The notes below the pieces were generated by a model that was not told the DNA's origin, did not search any database, and saw only the letters and a list, made by a program, of their open reading frames with translations. DNA of 64,000 bases from Cytophagaceae bacterium (lineage in GTDB: Bacteria > Bacteroidota > Bacteroidia > Cytophagales > Cytophagaceae): positions 38,002 to 102,001 of the forward strand of contig JALONH010000008.1 of NCBI GenBank assembly GCA_025455005.1, in the 5' to 3' direction. Numbering within the stretch: the stretch's first letter is position 1; each line of letters starts with the position of its first letter. Position numbers and translations under genes: made by a program. Positions 18,589-26,420 of the stretch are shown in pieces.

Positions 18589-21141
18589 ATGTTGAAAAGA
18601 ATTCTATTTAGTTTATTGTTCCTAACCTATTTGACCACCTTTCTTAAAGCACAAAATGCTTTAAAAAACAATGGATTTGAACAAGAAACCACCAGTTGGA
18701 ACAACTGGGGAGCAAATACTACAACGGTTCGCCACTCCGGTAATGTTGCTATTGAAATTTCCAATAGCAAAGCGAAATGGTCCGGTATAGATCAAGTCAT
18801 CGTATTGCCGAATGGAGTGTCAACCCTTTCTTGTTCGGGGTGGATAAAGACGAAAGAAGTTGTCGCCGGAAACCAGTCTTGGGAAGTAGCTCGTATTGGA
18901 GTAGAATTTTATTCCAATTCAAATGAACTGGTAGGAGGATATCCTGCTGTGGTTGGTCAAGCAGAGGGGACAACGGATTGGACTTATTATTCAAATGAAT
19001 ACTCAATACCGGAAGGAGCATCAAAGGTCAAATTTCAATTAGCATTAGCGAATTGTTCCGGTACAGCGTATTTCGATGATCTTTCCTTAATCCTTTTTTC
19101 TGCACAACAAAAACCCTTAGTACCGGGATCTTTAACCGGACCTATGGATAAAGGTAAATGGTACCCATTAACAACTTATCCCACCTACACAGGGAGTCAT
19201 TTTGTAGATTGGTCTTCTTTATTAGACGCACCGGCAGGTAAACACGGATTTTTAACTACATCCAATGATCAATTACAATTTAAAGATGGAACTCCGGCAA
19301 AATTTTGGGGAACTAATTTAGTCGCTGCAACATGTTTCCCATCTACTCCTGCCATAGCAGATTCTTTAGCACTTCGTTTATCTAAAATGGGTTGTAATCT
19401 AGTACGCTTACACCACATGGATGCTCCATGGTCTACACCAAATATTTTTGGAAATAAATCCGGTACTACCCAACTGGACCCTACGTCTCTGGATAAAGTT
19501 GACTATCTGATTTATGCCTTAAAGAAAAAAGGCATTTATGTTTTTTTGGATTTGCTTGTTCACCGGGATTTTACTCTTGCAGATGGAGTTCAACACCGTC
19601 CACCAGATTTAGGAGGAAAGCAGGTTGCCTATTATGATTCTCTTTTGATTGTATTACAACAACAATACATTCAACAATGGATGGAACATATCAATCCTTA
19701 CACTCAATTAGCCTACAATAGGGAGCCTGCTATTATAGCTTCCGAGTTTATTAATGAGTCCACTGTAGCGATACATTTTGGGGGTGATTTGGCATCCTCC
19801 GGTTACTATAGAACCAGTTTAGAAAAAATGTATGAAAAGCTTGGAAATCCTCCCAGCACTTTAGCCTCTTTTCAATTGAATTGGGATCATAATCTGTCTC
19901 CTACGTTACAGTGTATCCGTCCTAATTCTAATGTACCAGCAAGCTTACGTTTCTATAAACAAACAGAAGACACCTATTATCAAAAAATGTATGCTTACAG
20001 TAGAAATATTGGAATTCAATATTTGTTAACCGGTAGTAACTATCCGATGCCTATTTTATACAATCAAGAAAATAACAGTCGATTAGATTTTTGTATCACC
20101 AATGATTATTGGGATCATCCTCAAGTGTGGAAAATTAATAATGAATGGGAAAAATTAGAATACGCTCCCATCAATAATACATCTATCCTCCGTCAATATA
20201 ATAAATCATTTATACCAAATCTGATTAAGTATACTTGGAAAGGTAAGCCATTCATGGTAACGGAATATAATGCTTGTTATCCTAACGAATATGTATTAGA
20301 AGGTATTCCGGTGATGGCAGCCTACGCCCAGTTGCAGGGTATGGATGGATTGATGCAATTTTCATTTGATAACCGTGCCTTAGGATCCGGAACGCACCGT
20401 TCTTTTGATTTATCCACTGCTCCGGATCATCTTGCTCAATGGGTAGTAGCCGCTCCTTTATTTTTGAAATCATATGTACAAACAGCGCCTAACGTTGCGA
20501 TAGATAACATCCGACCGGAGGATTGGAGAAGCCTTCCCAACTATTCTACCTATATCGATGATCAAATCTACTTACCTTATGTTACAAAAGTAGCTAAATC
20601 AACTTCGTTGCCGGAAACCCCTATTGGAACGTATGCCTCCTATCAGGATGTCAATAGGGGTACTATTCTTTCTGAAACAAAAGAATTACTATTAAATTAT
20701 AAAAAAGGCACATTTCAAATTCAAACACCGTTTGTACAAGGTGCAGTAGGAGAAATAGCCGATCAAATCTATACGTTTTCTCATATAAAAATTGAAACGA
20801 CCAACGAGTGGGCGAGTGTGCTATTGTGTTCAGCAGATGGACTACCTTTATCACAGAGCAAAAGAATGTATGTAGTCATTACTACTCCTGTAAAAATGAC
20901 CGGTCAGACATATGATGAAGATCGATTAAAACTGGTAGATAGAGGTCAATTACCTTACTTAGTTCGATATTTAGAAGGAACAATTAGTTTTCCTTCTTGG
21001 AGAAAAATAAGCCTTACACCCCTGGAAGTAAATGGAAGTAAAGCCGCTCCAATTGAATTATTAACTACAGATAAAAACCCTATTCGATGGGATGTATCCA
21101 ATTCACCCTATTTAGTGTATGAACTTAATGTTATGGAATAA
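18589..21141 (+). CDS. Secreted clan GH-A glycoside hydrolase with N-terminal carbohydrate-binding-like domain
   Basis: The 850 residues start with a signal peptide (MLKRILFSLLFLTYLTTFLKAQ). Residues about 25-165 look like a jelly-roll carbohydrate-binding domain (NNGFEQETTSWNNWG, ending ANCSGTAYFDDLSL). The catalytic TIM-barrel follows, with NLVRLHHMDAPWS, a likely acid/base glutamate in SEFINES and a likely nucleophile in FMVTEYN, in the arrangement of GH5-like enzymes. A C-terminal beta domain ends without a T9SS tail, so it may stay periplasmic. The substrate is unknown. It starts 120 nt from the divergent protease gene. Confidence 0.82.
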   Translation: MLKRILFSLLFLTYLTTFLKAQNALKNNGFEQETTSWNNWGANTTTVRHSGNVAIEISNSKAKWSGIDQVIVLPNGVSTLSCSGWIKTKEVVAGNQSWEVARIGVEFYSNSNELVGGYPAVVGQAEGTTDWTYYSNEYSIPEGASKVKFQLALANCSGTAYFDDLSLILFSAQQKPLVPGSLTGPMDKGKWYPLTTYPTYTGSHFVDWSSLLDAPAGKHGFLTTSNDQLQFKDGTPAKFWGTNLVAATCFPSTPAIADSLALRLSKMGCNLVRLHHMDAPWSTPNIFGNKSGTTQLDPTSLDKVDYLIYALKKKGIYVFLDLLVHRDFTLADGVQHRPPDLGGKQVAYYDSLLIVLQQQYIQQWMEHINPYTQLAYNREPAIIASEFINESTVAIHFGGDLASSGYYRTSLEKMYEKLGNPPSTLASFQLNWDHNLSPTLQCIRPNSNVPASLRFYKQTEDTYYQKMYAYSRNIGIQYLLTGSNYPMPILYNQENNSRLDFCITNDYWDHPQVWKINNEWEKLEYAPINNTSILRQYNKSFIPNLIKYTWKGKPFMVTEYNACYPNEYVLEGIPVMAAYAQLQGMDGLMQFSFDNRALGSGTHRSFDLSTAPDHLAQWVVAAPLFLKSYVQTAPNVAIDNIRPEDWRSLPNYSTYIDDQIYLPYVTKVAKSTSLPETPIGTYASYQDVNRGTILSETKELLLNYKKGTFQIQTPFVQGAVGEIADQIYTFSHIKIETTNEWASVLLCSADGLPLSQSKRMYVVITTPVKMTGQTYDEDRLKLVDRGQLPYLVRYLEGTISFPSWRKISLTPLEVNGSKAAPIELLTTDKNPIRWDVSNSPYLVYELNVME

Positions 21142-21146
21142 TAGTT

Positions 21147-22709
21147 ATGGGAAAAATTAAAGAAGCTGAAAATTCACATCGACTGAAGATACGGAATATC
21201 AAGATTAGTGATTATGATGATATTCGGGAAATCATGATAATGGTTTACAATGATATTTTAGAACCGTGGACAAAAAAAGAACTCCGTTCCCATTTAAAAT
21301 ATTTCTCTGAAGGTCAAATTTGTATTGAAGATAATGGTAAAGTAGTAGGTGCTGCTTTTTCGTTAATAGTGGATTACAATAAATGGGGGGACCGCCACAA
21401 CTATAAAGAAATTACCGGTAATGGTTTACTAACCACACATGATCCCGAAGGGGATACTTTGTATGGAATCGATATTTTTGTTCGACCCGATTATCAAGGT
21501 ATGCGATTGGGTAGACGATTGTATGATGCTCGTAAAGAATTATGTGAGAAGCTTAATTTGAAAGCCATCATTGTTGGCGGTAGAATTCCTGGGTATAAAA
21601 ATTATTCTAAAAAGTTAACCCCCAAACAATACATCGATGAGGTAAAACTCAAAGAAATATTTGATCCGGTACTGACGTTTCAATTTGCGAATGATTTTCA
21701 CTTAAGACGCATTATTCAAGGGTATTTACCGGATGATACAGATTCTAAAGCTTATGCCGCTTTATTGGAATGGAAAAATGCTTTATTTGAAGATGAAGCG
21801 TCAGAGAATACTCTATTTGGTGGTGAAAAATCATTGGTGCGAGTGGGATTAGTGCAATGGAAAATGCGTAATACCCCTACTTTAGAGCATTTATATCGCA
21901 ATATTGAATTCTTCGTGGATACTGTATCCGGATATAAAGCGGACTTTGTTGTATTCCCTGAATTTTTTAATGCTCCTATGATGGCAGCCTACAATCAAGA
22001 GACAGCTTCTGATGCTGTTCGTTCTCTTGCAGAATATACAGAACAAATAAGGGATAAGATGATTGATTTAGCCTTGTCCTATAATATAAATATTATTGCA
22101 GGTAGTATGCCTTTGTATGAAGACGATGGATTGTATAACGTATCGTTTTTATGTAGACGAGATGGTACTTGGGATTATCAATATAAGTTGCATGTAACGC
22201 CGGATGAATCTAACTATTGGGGGCTTCAAGGAGGGAATCAATTAAAAGTATTTCAAACGGATGCTGGTAAAATAGGTATTTTAATATGCTTCGATATTGA
22301 ATTCCCTGAACTCCCCAGACTACTTGCGGAAGAGGGGGTCAATATTATTTTTGTTCCGTTTTGGACAGATACGAAAAGTGCCTTCATGCGAGTACAACGC
22401 TGTGCTCAGGCTAGGGCCATTGAAAATGAGTGTTATGTTTGTATATCCGGAAGTGTAGGAAATTTACCCGGAGTTGAAAATATGGATATTCAATACGCTC
22501 AGTCCGGAATCTTTACACCGTCTGATTTTATGTTTCCACATGATGCAACGTTAGCAGAAGCTACTCCGAATGCAGAAACAACGCTGATTGCAGATTTAGA
22601 TATTAATTTAATTAAGCGTCAACGTAAATTTGGATCGGTTCGTAATTTAATTACTCGACGTAAAGATTTATTTGAATTGAAATGGATAAACAATAGCAGT
22701 GACGAATAA
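21147..22709 (+). CDS. GNAT acetyltransferase fused to a carbon-nitrogen hydrolase
   Basis: The 520-residue fusion has an N-terminal GNAT domain (about 1-210) with DIFVRPDYQGMRLGRRLYDAR as the acetyl-CoA binding region. The C-terminal nitrilase-superfamily domain (from about 225) has the full triad: Glu in VVFPEFFNAP, Lys in YKLHVTPDE and Cys in ILICFDIEFPE. This fusion recurs in Bacteroidota and proteobacteria with no proven substrate. It may acylate and deamidate related small amines or amides. It starts 5 nt after the glycosidase stop and ends at a strong terminator. Confidence 0.9.
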   Translation: MGKIKEAENSHRLKIRNIKISDYDDIREIMIMVYNDILEPWTKKELRSHLKYFSEGQICIEDNGKVVGAAFSLIVDYNKWGDRHNYKEITGNGLLTTHDPEGDTLYGIDIFVRPDYQGMRLGRRLYDARKELCEKLNLKAIIVGGRIPGYKNYSKKLTPKQYIDEVKLKEIFDPVLTFQFANDFHLRRIIQGYLPDDTDSKAYAALLEWKNALFEDEASENTLFGGEKSLVRVGLVQWKMRNTPTLEHLYRNIEFFVDTVSGYKADFVVFPEFFNAPMMAAYNQETASDAVRSLAEYTEQIRDKMIDLALSYNINIIAGSMPLYEDDGLYNVSFLCRRDGTWDYQYKLHVTPDESNYWGLQGGNQLKVFQTDAGKIGILICFDIEFPELPRLLAEEGVNIIFVPFWTDTKSAFMRVQRCAQARAIENECYVCISGSVGNLPGVENMDIQYAQSGIFTPSDFMFPHDATLAEATPNAETTLIADLDINLIKRQRKFGSVRNLITRRKDLFELKWINNSSDE

Positions 22710-22710
22710 A

Positions 22711-22756
22711 ATATCAAAAAAAAAGCCCTTCAACTGAAGGGCTTTTTTTTTGATAT
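22711..22756. terminator. Bidirectional terminator, 22-bp perfect inverted repeat
   Basis: The arms 22711-22732 and 22735-22756 are perfectly complementary around a 2-nt centre: ATATC, nine A, then GCCCTTCA and the mirror. The GC core is flanked by A9 and T9, so it can terminate both the GNAT/nitrilase gene and the convergent Fe-S carrier gene. Confidence 0.95.
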
Positions 22757-22764
22757 TTGACTTG

Positions 22765-23091
22765 TTAAACAGCAAAACTTTCACCACAACCACAAGTCCT
22801 AGATGCATTTGGGTTAACAAATTGAAAGCCCTTTCCATTCAGACCATCCGTATAATCAAGCGTAGTCCCCAGAAGGTATAGTAAACTTTTTTTGTCTACT
22901 AGAATCTTTACCCCTTTATCTTCAAAAACTTGATCAGCCGGTTCAATTTTATTATCAAAATGTAGATCATACATCAAACCGGAACAACCACCACCTTTAA
23001 CAGCTACCCGAATATTAAATTCTTCGGTATAACCATCCCGTTCTCTAAGTTCCTTTACATGTTCTATTGCTTTTTCAGTTATGGAAATCAT
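22765..23091 (-). CDS. A-type iron-sulfur cluster carrier (IscA/SufA/ErpA family)
   Basis: Transfers Fe-S clusters to target proteins. The start is set at the internal ATG 23091 (MISITEKAIEHVKELRE), which gives the usual 108 residues. A frame to 23124 adds 11 non-family residues. The three conserved cysteines are present: one in VKGGGCSGLMYDL and two in the C-terminal CGCGESF. It stands downstream of two tiny lipoprotein genes on the same strand (63 nt gap), with a strong terminator after it. Which A-type subgroup it belongs to is not clear. Confidence 0.93.
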   Translation of the reverse strand: MISITEKAIEHVKELRERDGYTEEFNIRVAVKGGGCSGLMYDLHFDNKIEPADQVFEDKGVKILVDKKSLLYLLGTTLDYTDGLNGKGFQFVNPNASRTCGCGESFAV

Positions 23092-23153
23092 AGTCGTATC
23101 TTTTGCTAATGTTATATTTAACAATGTCTAAAATGATTTAGTTCAATTAAGGA

Positions 23154-23285
23154 TTAATAAACCCAACCACTCCCTTTTTTCTTTACGTTTTTATAATCTT
23201 GACGACATTTCTTACTGGATCGAGTACAATCCATAAACGTAACCATAAGTAGGATAAGAAGTACAAAAACTCGCATTTGTTTCAT
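23154..23285 (-). CDS. Tiny lipoprotein B (43 residues), paralogue of the upstream gene
   Basis: The frame encodes MKQMRVFVLLILLMVTFMDC followed by TRSSKKCRQDYKNVKKKGSG and three more residues. The hydrophobic leader ends in Cys20, a plausible lipobox (FMDC), so the mature product would be a 24-residue lipidated basic peptide with a second cysteine seven residues on. The ATG overlaps the stop of the upstream paralogue in a TAATG junction, so the two are translationally coupled. An alternative ATG lies three codons in. It is not a family I recognise, but the duplication argues that it is real. Confidence 0.7.
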   Translation of the reverse strand: MKQMRVFVLLILLMVTFMDCTRSSKKCRQDYKNVKKKGSGWVY

Positions 23286-23425
23286 TATACTTTGAAGTTC
23301 GGATTGTTTTTTCTCATTTTTTTAATCTTTTTTGCATTCTGTCTACATTTTTTACTGGATTTAACACAATCCGTGAAAATCATTACAGAGCACAACATAG
23401 CGACGAATAAGGTTATTCTTTTCAT
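23285..23425 (-). CDS. Tiny lipoprotein A (46 residues), first of a coupled tandem pair
   Basis: The frame encodes MKRITLFVAMLCSVMIFTDC, then VKSSKKCRQNAKKIKKMRKN and six further residues. The leader ends at Cys20 (FTDC), and the mature part shares DC-[VT]-[KR]-SSKKCRQ-[ND]-x-K-x-[IV]-KK with its downstream neighbour. Both keep the lipobox cysteine and a second cysteine at +7. It lies divergent to thiL and upstream of tiny lipoprotein B and the Fe-S carrier gene. No good -7 box was found in front of it. Confidence 0.7.
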   Translation of the reverse strand: MKRITLFVAMLCSVMIFTDCVKSSKKCRQNAKKIKKMRKNNPNFKV

Positions 23426-23502
23426 AATTGGTTTATCAAGATAGAAATGGGTGAATCGATAATCTTTGTAAAATTACATAAAATATTCCTATAACTATAA
23501 AT

Positions 23503-24546
23503 ATGGCTACCGAAAAACGAACAGAATTATCTCAAATAGGAGAATTTGGATTGATAAACCGCTTAAAAGAGGGTTTTAGTCATCAAAATTCAAATTTATT
23601 GGTTAAAGGAATAGGAGATGATGCAGCAGTTTGGGATTTAGGTAATGGAAAATATCAATTACAGTCAACGGATCTTTTGGTAGAAGGTGTGCATTTTGAT
23701 TTAACCTACACACCATTAAAACATTTAGGTTATAAAGCGATAGCTGTTAATGTATCCGATATTGTTGCCATGAATGGTAAAGCATTGTTTGTTGTTGTTG
23801 GAATTGCGGTGAGTAATCGATTTTCAGTAGAAGCAATCGAAGAAATCTATTCGGGTATACAATTAGCTTGTGAAAAATATAATGTGTTATTGGTTGGGGG
23901 AGATACCACCACATCCAGAAGTGGTTTAATATTATCTGTAACAGTTACGGGTGAAGTTTCGTCTGAAAAAGTTACCTATCGTAATACGGCAAATGTAAAC
24001 GATTTAATTTGTATCAGTGGGGATGTGGGTGCAGCATACATGGGTTTACAAGTGTTAGAGAGAGAAAAGCAAGTATATTTAGCTCATCCGGATATGCAAC
24101 CGGAATTAGATATGAAAGAGTATATCATTAAAAGGCAATTACGTCCGGAAGCTCGAATCGATATGGTACAAACATTGGAACAATTAGGTGTTCAGCCTAC
24201 AGCGATGATAGATGTATCCGACGGTTTAGCTTCTGAATTATTTCATATTTGTAGTCAATCGTCTGTAGGAGCTTATCTATATGAGGAACGAATTCCCATC
24301 CACCCGCAAACGGTAGAGTCGATAAATGAATTCCAATTAAGTCCGCTTACGGCTATGTTAAATGGAGGTGAAGACTATGAAATCGTATTTACGGTTCCTC
24401 CATCAGCACATGAACGTATCAGAAATCATCCCGATATATCTATCATAGGATATATAACACCTTCCTCCGATGGATTAAAAGTTGAAACAAGGGGAGGATC
24501 CGTAGCTTCGATGCAATCGCAAGGTTGGAATCATTTTAAACCCTAA
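23503..24546 (+). CDS. thiL: Thiamine-phosphate kinase
   Basis: Phosphorylates thiamine monophosphate to thiamine diphosphate, the active cofactor. The 347 residues have the PurM/ThiL-type ATP-binding fold with FGLINRL near the start, KGIGDDAAVWDL, STDLLVEGVHFDL, KAIAVNVSDIVAMNG, VGGDTT and DVSDGLASEL. No TPP riboswitch was recognised upstream. The stop overlaps the convergent unknown gene by 4 nt. Confidence 0.96.
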   Translation: MATEKRTELSQIGEFGLINRLKEGFSHQNSNLLVKGIGDDAAVWDLGNGKYQLQSTDLLVEGVHFDLTYTPLKHLGYKAIAVNVSDIVAMNGKALFVVVGIAVSNRFSVEAIEEIYSGIQLACEKYNVLLVGGDTTTSRSGLILSVTVTGEVSSEKVTYRNTANVNDLICISGDVGAAYMGLQVLEREKQVYLAHPDMQPELDMKEYIIKRQLRPEARIDMVQTLEQLGVQPTAMIDVSDGLASELFHICSQSSVGAYLYEERIPIHPQTVESINEFQLSPLTAMLNGGEDYEIVFTVPPSAHERIRNHPDISIIGYITPSSDGLKVETRGGSVASMQSQGWNHFKP

Positions 24547-24920
24547 TCTTCGGGATAAGGAATAAATACAAAATTGGTAAAGGTCTTATCGATTATAAAC
24601 AAACAACAAAATTCTTCCGGATCTTTATAGGTCATTTCAAAAGCTTCTATTTTATCCGAGTCGATAAGACCTCGTTGTATAAATTCATCCGCCATAGAAA
24701 AGTAATACAACCATTCGTTTGAATGGTGTGCTTGAGGTATTAAGAGTTGACCTATTGGTTGTTCTACTCTACACACCGGAAATATAGGGTATTTAGAAAT
24801 TTGACGAACACGTAATTGGTACGAAGCTTCTTTCAGCACATCACTTACTAAAATAAAATCTTTGGATATTGTTCCTAAATATTTTCCATCTAGTTCCGGA
24901 TCGTTTTGGCTAAATTCCAT
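24543..24920 (-). CDS. Conserved hypothetical protein, 125 residues
   Basis: No signal peptide and no membrane helix. The sequence is acidic with alternating beta/alpha character (GKYLGTISKDFILVSDVLKEASYQL, DPEEFCCLFIIDKTFTNFVFIPYPED). The gene follows rlmD with a 3-nt gap and is probably expressed with it from the leaderless rlmD promoter. I do not recognise the family, and a role in rRNA modification would be speculation. Confidence 0.75.
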   Translation of the reverse strand: MEFSQNDPELDGKYLGTISKDFILVSDVLKEASYQLRVRQISKYPIFPVCRVEQPIGQLLIPQAHHSNEWLYYFSMADEFIQRGLIDSDKIEAFEMTYKDPEEFCCLFIIDKTFTNFVFIPYPED

Positions 24921-24923
24921 AAG

Positions 24924-26318
24924 TTATTTTAATTCTAATAAAACTATGTTTTCTACATGAGCGGTTTGAGGAAACATATCAACCGGTTGTACGGATACTA
25001 CTTTATATTTTTCATCTAAAAGCTGTAAGTCTCGAGCTTGTGTAGACACATTACAACTCACATATACAATTTTGGGTGCTCCAATTGTAAGTAAAGTTCG
25101 AACTACATTCTCGTGCATTCCTGCTCTAGGGGGATCTGTAATAATTACATCCGGTCTGGGATGATGGGATAGAAAAGATTCAGTTAAAATATCTTTCATA
25201 TCACCTGCATAAAAGGATATATTCGATAGATGGTTTAATTCTGCATTTGCTTTTGCATCCTCAATTGCGGCCTCTACATATTCGATACCAATAACATATT
25301 TTGCTTGACGGGCTATAAAGGATGCTATGGTTCCGGTTCCTGTGTATAAATCATATACGATTTCTGTACCACTTAATCCGGCAAGTTGACGAACCTGTTG
25401 GTACAAAACATATGCTTGAGCACTATTGGTTTGATAAAAAGATTTAGGACCGATTCGAAACTGAAGTCCTTCCATAGATTCCGTAATATAAGGAAGACCG
25501 GCGTATACGTAAGGTTCTAAATCGTGAAAGGTATCATTCTTTTTATTGTTAATAAAATAAATTATACTATTCGTATTAGGAAAAGCTTTGGAGAAGGATT
25601 CCAATAGAAGCAACATCTCTTTGCTCTTGTATTGAAATTGAAAAATCACCATCACTTCACCGGTAGAAGTGGTGCGTATAATTAAATTTCTTAACAGACC
25701 GGAATGTTCTTTAACATTATAAAAATCTAGATTTTTATCGAGAGCATACGATTTGATCCAGTTCCGAATCGAATTCGAAGGCTCTGCTTGTAGGTGGCAT
25801 TCTTGGATATCGATTACTTTATCAAATCGACCGGGTAAGTGGAAACCTAATCCGTTCGTATTAGTTGTAAGATCAGCGATTTCGTCTCGATACAACCATC
25901 GTTTATTAGAAAAAGTGAAGTCTAATTTGTTACGGTACTGATAAGTAGCATCCGATCCAATGATAGGGGAAAGAGGAGGAAGTTTTATTTTACCTATCCG
26001 ATCTAACGTATCGCTTACTTGTTTTTCTTTGTAGTGAAGTTGAGTTGGGTATTGTACGTGTTGCCATTTACACCCTCCACATAACGTAAAATAGGAACAT
26101 ACCGGTTCCGTTCTGTATGGAGAAGGATGATGAAGCTGGACTACTTTGCCTTCTAAGTAATTTTTTTTCTTTAGTGTAATTTGTACATCCACAACATCTT
26201 CCGGTGCTGTATATGCCGTAAATAATACTAAATTGTCTAATCGGGATATAGATTTACCTTCTGCTACTAGTTCATTTATCAGAACCTTAGATAATACATC
26301 ACCTTTTTTAATCGTCAT
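24924..26318 (-). CDS. rlmD: 23S rRNA (uracil-C5)-methyltransferase, RlmD/RumA family
   Basis: The 464 residues comprise an N-terminal TRAM domain (KGDVLSKVLINELVAEGKSISR), an Fe-S cysteine set CSYFTLCGGCKWQHV, and the SAM-dependent methyltransferase domain with VYDLYTGTGTIASF, ITDPPRAGMH and the catalytic cysteine in IVYVSCNVSTQARDL. Methylates a uracil in 23S rRNA (U1939 in E. coli for RlmD). The exact position targeted cannot be assigned from sequence alone. The ATG follows a -7 box by 4 nt. Confidence 0.93.
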   Translation of the reverse strand: MTIKKGDVLSKVLINELVAEGKSISRLDNLVLFTAYTAPEDVVDVQITLKKKNYLEGKVVQLHHPSPYRTEPVCSYFTLCGGCKWQHVQYPTQLHYKEKQVSDTLDRIGKIKLPPLSPIIGSDATYQYRNKLDFTFSNKRWLYRDEIADLTTNTNGLGFHLPGRFDKVIDIQECHLQAEPSNSIRNWIKSYALDKNLDFYNVKEHSGLLRNLIIRTTSTGEVMVIFQFQYKSKEMLLLLESFSKAFPNTNSIIYFINNKKNDTFHDLEPYVYAGLPYITESMEGLQFRIGPKSFYQTNSAQAYVLYQQVRQLAGLSGTEIVYDLYTGTGTIASFIARQAKYVIGIEYVEAAIEDAKANAELNHLSNISFYAGDMKDILTESFLSHHPRPDVIITDPPRAGMHENVVRTLLTIGAPKIVYVSCNVSTQARDLQLLDEKYKVVSVQPVDMFPQTAHVENIVLLELK

Positions 26319-26322
26319 AGAA

Positions 26323-26330
26323 CAAAATTA
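26323..26330 (-). promoter_or_regulatory. rlmD promoter -7 box, leaderless configuration
   Basis: TAATTTTG on the minus strand is separated from the rlmD ATG by exactly 4 nt (TTCT), predicting transcription from the A of the start codon. Confidence 0.55.
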
Positions 26331-26420
26331 CGTAAATTTAGTTATTTTAAGTAGATTAATCGTTTTACGAATTAAAATGGTATTGTATTTGAGCCACTTT
26401 TTGTAACAAAGAATTTTAGG

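Noticed and set aside
23426..23502. TPP riboswitch upstream of thiL
   Set aside because: The space before thiL is short and lacks the conserved thi-box sequences. The near -7 match TAATCTTTG has a 3-nt instead of 2-nt gap.
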